This document shows, piece by piece, positions 13,612 through 21,068 of a DNA stretch of 45,259 bases (position 1 is its first letter; every line of letters starts with the position of its first letter). Both the position numbers and the translations under genes were made by a program. The DNA comes from a virus: IMG/VR virus record IMGVR_UViG_3300005563_000011, positions 1 through 45,259 of that record; one strand, written 5' to 3'. The notes beneath the pieces are model-generated. The model saw nothing but the letters and a program-made list of their open reading frames with translations. It did no database searches and was not told the origin of the DNA.

Positions 13612-13718
13612 TGGAAAAGCTCGTTCCGATCATCTGGGCCGTGCGCGCAGTCGGGTGCGCCGGGTTCATGGCCGTGTTCATGGGCGTGGGCTACGCGATC
13701 CGGTGGGCGGTGTCATGA
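13611..13718 (+). CDS. Small lysis-cassette membrane protein, 35 aa
   Basis: The ATG at 13611 overlaps the lysozyme TGA (TGATG). The product (MEKLVPIIWAVRAVGCAGFM and a further 15 residues) is almost one transmembrane helix with an Arg near the end. Candidates are an antiholin or a pinholin; no homology is apparent. Confidence 0.6.
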   Translation: MEKLVPIIWAVRAVGCAGFMAVFMGVGYAIRWAVS

Positions 13719-13840
13719 CCGGCGTGGAACTGGCCATCGCCGCCGCGCCGATGATCGCGGGCGCTGCCATCGCCCTGGCTTGCCTCGCTGGGCCGATCTG
13801 GCGGCGGCGTGAAGGATGGGGAGGCACGCGGCATGCGTGA
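13715..13840 (+). CDS. Small lysis-cassette membrane protein, 41 aa
   Basis: The ATG at 13715 overlaps the previous stop (ATGA). One transmembrane segment (VELAIAAAPMIAGAAIALAC) is followed by a basic tail (RRREGWGGTRHA). Two successive small membrane peptides between lysozyme and spanins suggest auxiliary holin or antiholin roles. The spanin gene starts inside its 3' end. Confidence 0.55.
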   Translation: MTGVELAIAAAPMIAGAAIALACLAGPIWRRREGWGGTRHA

Positions 13841-14303
13841 TTTTCTGAAGGACAACGCCATTGCGATCCTGGCTGCGCTGCTGGCCGTGGCGCTCGCTGT
13901 GGCGGCCGTCATGTCCGTGCGCGTGTACGGGTTCAGCGTCGGGCCGCTGCACTTCGAAGGGCTGCAGGCGAAGGCCGACCGCGCCGCAACCGAGGCGAAG
14001 GACGCGAAGGCCGCGGCCGAACTGTCCGAAGGGCTGCGCGGTCAAGAGCAGGCGCAGGCCCAAGCATCGTTCAGCGCCGCAGCCGACCGCTGCACCCAGC
14101 GCGTCACCACGGCCACCGATGCAGGCCGTGCCATTGGAGAAATCGTCAATGCACCGTTCCCGATCACTGCGCCTGGTGGTGCTGTCCCTGTCGCTGATCG
14201 CCCTATCGTCACCGCTGATCGGTTGCGCGTCATCATCGGCCAAGCCGCCGCAGGTTCGGCCGCTGGCGTGTCCGGTGGAGGCGACCGCGCCGCGCACCGA
14301 TGA
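13833..14303 (+). CDS. Rz-like inner-membrane spanin
   Basis: The ATG at 13833 (MRDFLKDNAIAILAALLAVA) starts a 156-aa protein with an N-terminal transmembrane segment at about residues 9-28 and a long periplasmic helix rich in Ala, Glu and Lys (KADRAATEAKDAKAAAELSE). This is the i-spanin plan. A second gene begins within it in another reading frame and encodes a lipoprotein, as for Rz/Rz1. The pair fuses inner and outer membranes in the last step of lysis of a Gram-negative host. Confidence 0.85.
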   Translation: MRDFLKDNAIAILAALLAVALAVAAVMSVRVYGFSVGPLHFEGLQAKADRAATEAKDAKAAAELSEGLRGQEQAQAQASFSAAADRCTQRVTTATDAGRAIGEIVNAPFPITAPGGAVPVADRPIVTADRLRVIIGQAAAGSAAGVSGGGDRAAHR

Positions 14304-14481
14304 ACCGCGCCTGCCCGATGGCGCGGGCATCGTGCAGCCCAGCACGGACGCCGAGCGCAAGGCCACTGGTGCGTTCCTGGGCTGGCTCGCTGGCTATGCG
14401 GACTGGGCGCGCGAGAGCGAGGCGCGCATTGAGGCTGTGGCCACGTGGTGCGAGAGGCATGGCGCAAGCGCGAAGCGATGA
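14149..14481 (+). CDS. Rz1-like outer-membrane spanin lipoprotein
   Basis: Nested in the +1-relative frame of the i-spanin gene, the ATG at 14149 has GGAGA 8 bases upstream. The 110-aa protein has a signal peptide (RLVVLSLSLIALSSPLIGC) with lipobox LIGC near residue 26, then a Pro-rich mature N-terminus (SSSAKPPQVRPLACP). The C-terminal 50 residues are longer than in lambda Rz1 and form a helix with Trp and Glu. Overlap with the i-spanin gene and the lipobox make the call firm. Confidence 0.87.
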   Translation: MHRSRSLRLVVLSLSLIALSSPLIGCASSSAKPPQVRPLACPVEATAPRTDEPRLPDGAGIVQPSTDAERKATGAFLGWLAGYADWARESEARIEAVATWCERHGASAKR

Positions 14482-14484
14482 GCC

Positions 14485-14630
14485 GAGGCGTGCGAGCGGC
14501 GGGCCGAGCCCACCCCCGGGGGGTCAAGGTACTTCCGAAGGCCCTCCCCATGCGGGGGCAGAGGGCCCGCGCAGCTTCATATCTGGGTGCCCGTTTCGGG
14601 CCAGTTTTCTGATTAGAGACATGCGATTTT
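14485..14630 (+). other. Candidate cos/packaging region
   Basis: This 165-bp non-coding gap before the packaging genes holds the near-palindrome ACCCCCGGGGGGT (14512-14524) followed by CAAGGTACTTCC. Next is a strong imperfect hairpin GGCCCTC (14540-14546) with GAGGGCC (14561-14567) around an inner CCCC-ATGC-GGGG stem. In lambda- and HK97-type phages cos lies just upstream of the terminase genes, often with GC-rich inverted repeats. The terminase, HNH and phosphoesterase genes follow. The cut positions cannot be assigned by eye. Confidence 0.4.
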
Positions 14631-14646
14631 GAGGGGGAACCGATTA

Positions 14647-15831
14647 GTGCAGGACCGCGACGAACAGCTGCTGAACTATGCCACCGCGCGCCAGGCCGAA
14701 CAGCTGCGCACCTGGTGGTCAACCGGCAGCATTGACGCCGCGGCGGCGGCCATGGGCATCCACCGTTCGAACTTCGGCCGGACGCTGAAGGCGGTGCAGG
14801 CGAGGGCGGCCCGCAAGGGCTATGCGCCGGGGCACGACATGACCCACACCGTGCCGGACGGGTTCGCCATCAAGGGCGTGTCCACCTACTACAACGCCGA
14901 GGGCAAGCCCACGGGCCAGTGGGTGAAGACGAACCAGGACGCCGAACGCCAGCTGGAACTGCTGCGCGAGGCGGTGGCCGCGCTGCGCGATGACGTGCCG
15001 CGCGCCGCGCCGATCCCGGCGCCGCCGCAGGCTATGACGACCAGCGCCGCCGCGTCCATGCTCTGCAACCTGTTCACGATCACGGACTATCACGTGGGCA
15101 TGCTGGCCTGGGACAAGGAAGGCGGCGCCGACTGGGATTTGCGGATTGCCGAAGACACGCTGGCGGCGGCCATGCAGCACCTGGTGCGCACCGCGCCGCG
15201 CGCGCGGGTGGCCGTGGTCAACCAGCTGGGGGACTTCCTGCATTTCGACGGCCTGGAAGCCGTCACGCCGACGCACCGCCACGTGCTGGACGCGGACAGC
15301 CGGTTCCGCAAGGTGATCGGCGCGGCCATCCGCATCCTGCGCGGCGTGATTGACGCGGCGCTGGCCACGCATGACGAAGTGCACGTGGTGATGGCCGAGG
15401 GCAACCACGACTTGGCCAGCAGCGCCTGGCTGCAACAGCTGTTCGCCGCGCTCTATGAGAACGAACCGAGGGTGACGGTGAACGACGCCGCGCTGCCGTA
15501 CTACGTGTTCCAGCACGGCCGGGTGATGCTGGGTTTCCACCACGGCCACCTGAAGAAAAACGATGGCCTGCCGCTGCACTTCGCGGCCAGTTATCCGGCC
15601 ATCTGGGGCGAAACCGTCAAGCGTTACATTCACGTGGGCCACCGCCACCACGTCGAGGAAAAGGAACACGCGGGCGTCAAGGTGGTGCAGCATTCGACGC
15701 TGGCCGCGCGGGACGCGCACGCATCGCGCGGCGGCTGGCATAGCGACCGCCAGGCCATCGCCATCACGTACCACCAGGACCACGGCGAAGTCGCGCGCTG
15801 CACCGTCACCCCAGCGATGCTTTCGGAATGA
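14647..15831 (+). CDS. HTH plus calcineurin-like metallophosphoesterase
   Basis: The GTG at 14647 follows GAGGGGGAA; an upstream TTG is less likely. Residues about 10-55 (STGSIDAAAAAMGIHRSNFG) form an HTH typical of phage DNA-binding proteins. Residues 135-394 hold metallophosphoesterase motifs: ITDYHVG (about 144), LGDFLHFD (about 193), GNHD (about 251), FHHGH (about 296) and GHRHH (about 331). All metal ligands are present. Such proteins occur just upstream of HNH and terminase genes in many temperate phages. A DNA-bound phosphodiesterase acting near cos or on DNA ends is inferred from this order. Confidence 0.83.
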   Translation: MQDRDEQLLNYATARQAEQLRTWWSTGSIDAAAAAMGIHRSNFGRTLKAVQARAARKGYAPGHDMTHTVPDGFAIKGVSTYYNAEGKPTGQWVKTNQDAERQLELLREAVAALRDDVPRAAPIPAPPQAMTTSAAASMLCNLFTITDYHVGMLAWDKEGGADWDLRIAEDTLAAAMQHLVRTAPRARVAVVNQLGDFLHFDGLEAVTPTHRHVLDADSRFRKVIGAAIRILRGVIDAALATHDEVHVVMAEGNHDLASSAWLQQLFAALYENEPRVTVNDAALPYYVFQHGRVMLGFHHGHLKKNDGLPLHFAASYPAIWGETVKRYIHVGHRHHVEEKEHAGVKVVQHSTLAARDAHASRGGWHSDRQAIAITYHQDHGEVARCTVTPAMLSE

Positions 15832-16415
15832 TGCGCGCTGTGGTCACCCTGTCGGACGCCAAGGCCGCCGGGCTAAAGCGCTACTTCACCGGCAAGCCCT
15901 GCAAGCGCGGGCATGTTGCCGAAAGGTCCGTTAGCGCGAAGGCGTGCCTGGCCTGTCACAGCGAGAAGATGCGAACGAAAGGGGCGGAGTCGCGAAAGGC
16001 AGCTGTCCGGCGTTGGCGCGAGAAAAACCCGGACCACTACAAGGAATTCTATGCGAATTCGGCGGCGGAACGGGAGCGGTGCCGAGGCAGGCGCAAGGCC
16101 GCCGAAGCCTCTAGGGAAGACGCCCGCCAGTGGCGCGCGCGCAATCCTGCAAAAGTGGCGACGGCGTGCGCTTCCCGCCGCGCCCGCAAGCTGCAGGCCA
16201 CGCCACCTTGGCAGACCGAGGCCGACCGCGCAGCCATCGCTGCGCTGTACGCCGAAGCGCGCCGGATGACCGAAGAAACCGGCATCCTGCACCACGTGGA
16301 CCACATCGCGCCGCTGCGCGGCCGGGCCATCTGCGGCCTGCACGTACCGGGGAACCTGCAGGTGATCCCGGCGAACGACAACCTGCGGAAATCGAACGGG
16401 TGGGCCGCCGCATGA
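15828..16415 (+). CDS. HNH endonuclease
   Basis: The ATG at 15828 overlaps the preceding TGA. The 195-aa protein has an N-terminal zinc knuckle (PCKRGHVAERSVSAKACLAC at about 24-43), a long basic helix, and a C-terminal HNH-like active site with HHVDHIAPLRGRAI and NLQVIPANDNLRKSN. HNH proteins encoded next to terminase are required for specific cleavage at cos in HK97-like phages. That position, before the terminase small subunit, argues for a packaging function and against a free homing element. Confidence 0.87.
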   Translation: MMRAVVTLSDAKAAGLKRYFTGKPCKRGHVAERSVSAKACLACHSEKMRTKGAESRKAAVRRWREKNPDHYKEFYANSAAERERCRGRRKAAEASREDARQWRARNPAKVATACASRRARKLQATPPWQTEADRAAIAALYAEARRMTEETGILHHVDHIAPLRGRAICGLHVPGNLQVIPANDNLRKSNGWAAA

Positions 16416-16912
16416 TCGTCAACCGCCAGCAGCTGGCCGACGCCATGGGCGTATCGCTTCCCACGGTGGACCGCTGGGTGGCCGAGGGCTGCCCGGTCAA
16501 GCAGCGCGGGCGCAAGGGCATCCCGTGGGAATTCGTTCTGGGCGACGTGGTGGCCTGGTGGGGCGAGCGCGAGCGCACGAATGCGGCCGGCGGTGACACC
16601 AGCGACGAAAAGGAACTGCGGCGCCGGCAGCTGGTGGCCGCCACCGGCAAGGCCGAATTGGAATTCGCCATCGCCAAGGGCGAAGTGGCGCCGGTGCGCG
16701 AGTTCGAGCGCGCCCAGGCGAAGGCCATGGCGGCGATCCGCGCCAACGTCCTGAACGTGCCGGCCCGCGCGGTCCTGCAGCTGCTGGGGGAAACCGACGA
16801 AACCACGTTTAAACAGCGCCTGCGCGCTGAACTGACGCTGGCCCTGGAACAGTCGGCCCAGATGGATTTCGACCTGGACGACGCGGACGAGGAAGGCGAG
16901 GGCGAGGAATGA
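16412..16912 (+). CDS. terS: Terminase small subunit (Nu1-like)
   Basis: The ATG at 16412 overlaps the HNH stop (ATGA). The 166-aa protein begins with a winged HTH (NRQQLADAMGVSLPTVDRWV) followed by GCPVKQRGRKGIPWEF, the wing, as in lambda Nu1 and phage DUF1441/Nu1 proteins. A coiled-coil region rich in Glu and Lys follows (about 60-120) and an acidic tail (DLDDADEEGEGEE) likely contacts the large subunit. It recognises cos and recruits the large terminase, whose ATG overlaps its stop. Confidence 0.9.
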   Translation: MIVNRQQLADAMGVSLPTVDRWVAEGCPVKQRGRKGIPWEFVLGDVVAWWGERERTNAAGGDTSDEKELRRRQLVAATGKAELEFAIAKGEVAPVREFERAQAKAMAAIRANVLNVPARAVLQLLGETDETTFKQRLRAELTLALEQSAQMDFDLDDADEEGEGEE

Positions 16913-18957
16913 CCGCCCACGCATTCACCAACCCCGCCGCCGTGCTATCCGCGCTGCGCCGGGCCGCCGCGCACCTGGTGCCGCCGCCGGACATGCTGCC
17001 CAGCGTCTGGGCGGAACAGAACATCCGCATTCCGGTGGGCAACGCGATCCCTGGCCCGATCAACTTCGACAACGCGCCCTATCAGCGCGGCATGATTGAC
17101 GTGGTGAAGGAACCGGGCATCCACCAGGTGGACTACATGACGGGCGCCCAGCTGGGGAAGACCACGTGCCAGCAGTGCATCGTCGGATTTTTCATCGCGC
17201 ACGAACCCTGCAGCCAGATTTTCGCCCAGCCCAGCCAGGGCGACATGCAGACGTTCATCGAAACGAAGCTGCAGCCGATGATTGACGCGAACCCGTCGAT
17301 TGCGCGGAAGATGGCGAAGGCGCGCGGGCGCGAGGGCGTGAATAACAGCCGGATCAAGTCCTACATCGGCGGCTGGCTCATGATGTCGTGGGCCGGTTCA
17401 CCGAAGACCGCGCGCGGCCGATCCGCGCCGAAGACGCACGCCGACGAAGTGGACGGCATGGTGGCCACGGCGGAAGGCGATTTCGTCAACCTGCTGGACC
17501 AGCGCGCGGCATCGTTCGGGGACCAGCGCCTGCAGACGCGCAGCAGCACGCCGACCATCAAGGGCGTGTCCAGGATCGAAGCCGGGTTCCTGGCGGGCGA
17601 TCAGCGGCGCTATTTCGTGCCGTGTCCCGATTGCGGGCACGAACAGTTCCTGAAATGGGAGCAAATCCACTGGAATGGGCGCAAATCGACCGGATTTGAG
17701 GACGCGGACCTGGATTTGCACGATGAACACGAGCCGGAAACGGCGGTTTATGCGTGCGAGGAATGCGGCAGCTGCTGGGACGATGGCACGCGCATTGCGG
17801 CGATCCGCGGTGCCGAGGCGGCCGGCGCCGGGTGGCGCGCGACCGCGAAGCCGAAAACGGCCGACCACGCCAGCTTCCACGCGCCGGAATTCCTGTCCAC
17901 ATTCCGCCGCCTGCGCGACATCGTAACCAGCTACCTGAACAAGCTGCGCATCGGTGACCTGCAATCGTTCGTGAACGTGTCGGCCGCCGAGACTTTCGAG
18001 GAACGGGGCGAGCAAGCCGACCCTGACAGCCTGCTGGCGCGCGCCCAGGCGTCCACCTACACCAGCGGCACCGTGCCCGCCGGCGGCCTGGTGCTGACCG
18101 CGGGCGTGGACATGCAGCCCGACCGCCTGGAAGTCGAAGTGGTGGCCTGGGGCGAGGGCGAACAATCCTGGCAGGTGGACTATCAAGTGCTGTGGGGCGA
18201 TCCCGACGCGCCGGACGTGTGGGAGGAACTGGAAGAACTGCTGTCCGGCACCTGGGAGCATGAAAGCGGCGCCCGCATGCCGCTGCTGGCCACGTGCGTG
18301 GACACCGGCGGCACCGGCGGCAACACCCAGTCCGCCTATGACTGGCTGCGCGGGAAAACCGGCCGCCGCATCTTCGCGGTGAAGGGCAGCGGCAAGTGGG
18401 GCGACCCGATTGTGCGCGCGCCCTTGCGCAAGCAGTCGGGCAAGACGGCGCGCAAGGTGGACCTGTTCCTGGTGTGCGCCGACGAAGCCAAGCTGACCGT
18501 GATGCGCCGCCTAGCCGTCCAGAAACCCGGCCCTGGCTACTGCAATTTCCCGCGCGACCGCGAAGGCGAATATTTCCAGCAGCTGACCGCCGAAAAGCTG
18601 GTGACCAGGTACGTTAAGGGCTTCCCGGTGCGCGAGTGGCACAAGATGCGCCCGCGCAATGAGGCGCTGGACTGCCGGCAGTACGCCCTGGCGGCGCTGA
18701 AGATCGCCAACCCGAGCATGCGGCGCGCTGCCCAGCGCCTAGGTGATGCCGTTCGGCCTTCCGAACCGGCGGTGGCGCAGACGGGGGGTGACGCGCCGAG
18801 TCCAGAAAGCACGAAGCCCGCGCCGGTTCCCGTGCTGCCGCAAATCCCACAAGAGGAACCGCAGCCCGCACCCGCGCAAGGTGGCCGCGTAGTGAAGACC
18901 AGGCGCGTGCTGCGATCCCCGAAGGTGAAAGGCGGCGGCTGGGCGACCAGATATTAA
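16909..18957 (+). CDS. terL: Terminase large subunit (lambda GpA family)
   Basis: The 682-aa protein is a GpA-type terminase. The ATPase domain shows a divergent Walker A, TGAQLGKTT (about 78-86), and a Walker B-like HADEVDGM (about 174-181). A zinc-binding insert has CPDCGHEQFLKW and CEECGSCW. The nuclease domain begins near residue 395 with TAGVDMQPDRLEVEVVAWG. It cuts and packages phage DNA into proheads. The C-terminal 70 residues are disordered, Pro-rich and carry repeat copy 3 as QIPQEE, then a basic end. Length fits the family (about 640-690). Confidence 0.95.
   Translation: MTAHAFTNPAAVLSALRRAAAHLVPPPDMLPSVWAEQNIRIPVGNAIPGPINFDNAPYQRGMIDVVKEPGIHQVDYMTGAQLGKTTCQQCIVGFFIAHEPCSQIFAQPSQGDMQTFIETKLQPMIDANPSIARKMAKARGREGVNNSRIKSYIGGWLMMSWAGSPKTARGRSAPKTHADEVDGMVATAEGDFVNLLDQRAASFGDQRLQTRSSTPTIKGVSRIEAGFLAGDQRRYFVPCPDCGHEQFLKWEQIHWNGRKSTGFEDADLDLHDEHEPETAVYACEECGSCWDDGTRIAAIRGAEAAGAGWRATAKPKTADHASFHAPEFLSTFRRLRDIVTSYLNKLRIGDLQSFVNVSAAETFEERGEQADPDSLLARAQASTYTSGTVPAGGLVLTAGVDMQPDRLEVEVVAWGEGEQSWQVDYQVLWGDPDAPDVWEELEELLSGTWEHESGARMPLLATCVDTGGTGGNTQSAYDWLRGKTGRRIFAVKGSGKWGDPIVRAPLRKQSGKTARKVDLFLVCADEAKLTVMRRLAVQKPGPGYCNFPRDREGEYFQQLTAEKLVTRYVKGFPVREWHKMRPRNEALDCRQYALAALKIANPSMRRAAQRLGDAVRPSEPAVAQTGGDAPSPESTKPAPVPVLPQIPQEEPQPAPAQGGRVVKTRRVLRSPKVKGGGWATRY
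18841..18858 (+). repeat. 18-bp boundary repeat, copy 3 (inside terL)
   Basis: The exact 18-mer encodes QIPQEE in the disordered C-terminal tail of the terminase, 99 bp before the stop and upstream of the head genes. Confidence 0.97.
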
Positions 18958-18969
18958 CGGCGGCCCCAT

Positions 18970-19515
18970 TTGACGTATTGCTGCACATCGTTCCCCACGG
19001 AAGTCACGGCGGGCCTGTCGTTCAAGGCGGCCGTGGCGGTTTCCGTCTATCCGGCGCCAGCGTGGACCGCCACGCTGCACATGCGTGGGCCGTCGCAAAT
19101 CGATTTGACGGCCGCGCCGGATGGAACGGGGCACCTTTTCAGCGCGGACGCCGCCGCCACCGCCGACTGGGCGCCCGGCACCTACTGGTGGGCCATCCGC
19201 GCCACGAACGGCACGGACGTGGCGGAAATCGAGACGGGCAACCTGCTGGTGGTGGCCGACCTGGCCGCCGTGTCCGCGCCCTATGACGGCCGCAGCGATA
19301 ACGAAAAGGCGCTGGCGTCCATCGACGCGGTGCTGGCCCGCCGGGCGACCATCGACCAGTCCCGGTATGTGATCAACAACCGCGAACTGTGGCGCACGCC
19401 GATCCCTGAACTGATCAAGCTGCGCGCGTTCTACGCCGCCGCTGTCGCGCGCGAGAAGCGCAAGGCCAGCGGGACGCGCCGCTGGGGCCGCCCCGTTCGC
19501 GTGGAGTTTTCCTAA
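18970..19515 (+). CDS. Head-tail connector-like protein between terminase and portal
   Basis: A TTG at 18970, 13 bp after terL, is the only reasonable start; the frame is closed upstream by the terL stop. The first 100 residues form a beta-rich domain (LSFKAAVAVSVYPAPAWTAT and GTYWWAIRATNG). The last 60 (LASIDAVLARRATIDQSRYV, then NRELWRTPIPELIKLRAFYA) resemble the gpW-like helical element found between terminase and portal in lambda-like phages. A gpW-type connector that seals the portal after packaging is likely, here fused to an extra N-terminal domain. Confidence 0.7.
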   Translation: MTYCCTSFPTEVTAGLSFKAAVAVSVYPAPAWTATLHMRGPSQIDLTAAPDGTGHLFSADAAATADWAPGTYWWAIRATNGTDVAEIETGNLLVVADLAAVSAPYDGRSDNEKALASIDAVLARRATIDQSRYVINNRELWRTPIPELIKLRAFYAAAVAREKRKASGTRRWGRPVRVEFS

Positions 19516-21068
19516 TGCGCCTGAAGTTCTGGGGGCGCAGCGCGCCGGTGCCGGCGAATGACAACGCGACGCCGCCGGCCGCCGCCGGCCGCCGCCGCTC
19601 ATTCATGGCTGGCGCTGTCGCCGGGCTGTTCAAGGCCGCCGCGCAGGGCAACGACAAGTTGCCCACTATCCCGATCCCGCCGGATCAGCTGATTACGCTG
19701 AACCACATGGCGCTGGTGGCCCGTTCTCGCCAGCAGTGGCAGGACAACGATTATTCGCGCGCGTTCATCCGGCTGATCCGCCAGAACGTGGTTGGCCCCA
19801 AGGGCGTGACCATGCAGGCGAAGGTGGAAACCGCCCGCGGCAAGCTGGACAAGGACACAAACGCCGCCTTGGAAGCGGACTGGGAAGACTGGGGCCGCAA
19901 GGGCAACTGCGATGTAACCGGCACCATGTCCTGGCGGCAGGTGCAGTGCCTCGCCGTCGAGACGGCCGCGCGCGACGGCGAATTCATCGTGCGCAAGGTC
20001 TATGGCGATGCCGCCGGGCCGCACGGCTTTGCGCTGCAGTTCATTGATCCGCAGCGCCTGCCCGTCTGGTACAACGTGGACCGCCTGGTGGGCGGTTCGT
20101 TCATCCGCCACGGCATCGAATTCAACGGCTGGGGCCGGCCGACCGCGTACCACTTCACCAGCACGGACACGGACGCACTGGGCTACTACAGCAGCGACGG
20201 GCGCGGGTTCGTGCGCGTGCCGGCCGATGAAGTGATACACGAATTCATCGTGGAAATGGTGGGCCAGCGCCGCGGCCTGCCGTGGTCCACCACGTCGCTG
20301 TTCCGCCTGCGCAACGTGAACGGGTTTGAAGACGCGGCAATTCAGAACGCGCGTGCTTCGGCGTCAAAAATGGGCTTCATCGAATACGCGGACGGGTTCG
20401 GCCCCGAGGCGGACGACGAACCCGTGACCATCGACGCGGAACCGCTGTCGTTCCACGAACTGCCCGAGGGCGCGAAAATCGCGGAATGGTCGCCGCAGTT
20501 CCCGACGAACGAAACGGCATCCTTCTTGAAGTCGCAGCTGCGCGGCGCCGCGTCCGGCATGGGCGTGCCGTACAATGAACTGGCGAACGACCTGGAAGGC
20601 GTGAATTTCAGCAGCATCCGCCAGCTGACCCTGGACGCGCGCGAGCATTACAAGGAAATCCAGGAGTGGCTGATTGAAGCCCTCGCGCAGCCGGTGCGTG
20701 ACGCGCACCTGGCCTGGCGCCTGCTGAACAGCGCGGTGAAGGTCAAAAACCGGCCGATCCCCGCCGACCGTCTGGCCGCCTGCCGCAAGGTGAACTGGCA
20801 GCCGCGGCGCTGGCAGTGGATCGACCCGCGCGCGGACGTGGACGGCGCGCTGTCGTCCATGCGCGGCGGCCTGTCCGACCCGAGCGACATCATCCGCGAA
20901 CAGGGCCGCGATCCCGACGCCGTGTTCCAGGGCATCGCGCACACCCTGGAAAGCATGAAGGCCGCTGGCATCCCCGAGGATTTCATCAAGCTGTTCATGC
21001 AGGGGCAGCCGGTGCAGCCGCCGAAGGAACCGAAGCCCGCGAAGGACAATGCCAACGATGACGCCTGA
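19515..21068 (+). CDS. Portal protein (lambda gpB family)
   Basis: The ATG at 19515 overlaps the preceding TAA. The 517-aa protein matches lambda B-type portals: an N-terminal basic segment, then NHMALVARSRQQWQDNDYSR and AFIRLIRQNVVGPKGVTMQA, a central domain with MSWRQVQCLAVETAARDGEF, and the helix region SQLRGAASGMGVPYNELAND. It forms the dodecameric DNA channel and head-tail vertex. The C-terminus is Pro/Lys-rich (PVQPPKEPKPAKDNANDDA), and the next gene starts within it. Confidence 0.94.
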   Translation: MRLKFWGRSAPVPANDNATPPAAAGRRRSFMAGAVAGLFKAAAQGNDKLPTIPIPPDQLITLNHMALVARSRQQWQDNDYSRAFIRLIRQNVVGPKGVTMQAKVETARGKLDKDTNAALEADWEDWGRKGNCDVTGTMSWRQVQCLAVETAARDGEFIVRKVYGDAAGPHGFALQFIDPQRLPVWYNVDRLVGGSFIRHGIEFNGWGRPTAYHFTSTDTDALGYYSSDGRGFVRVPADEVIHEFIVEMVGQRRGLPWSTTSLFRLRNVNGFEDAAIQNARASASKMGFIEYADGFGPEADDEPVTIDAEPLSFHELPEGAKIAEWSPQFPTNETASFLKSQLRGAASGMGVPYNELANDLEGVNFSSIRQLTLDAREHYKEIQEWLIEALAQPVRDAHLAWRLLNSAVKVKNRPIPADRLAACRKVNWQPRRWQWIDPRADVDGALSSMRGGLSDPSDIIREQGRDPDAVFQGIAHTLESMKAAGIPEDFIKLFMQGQPVQPPKEPKPAKDNANDDA

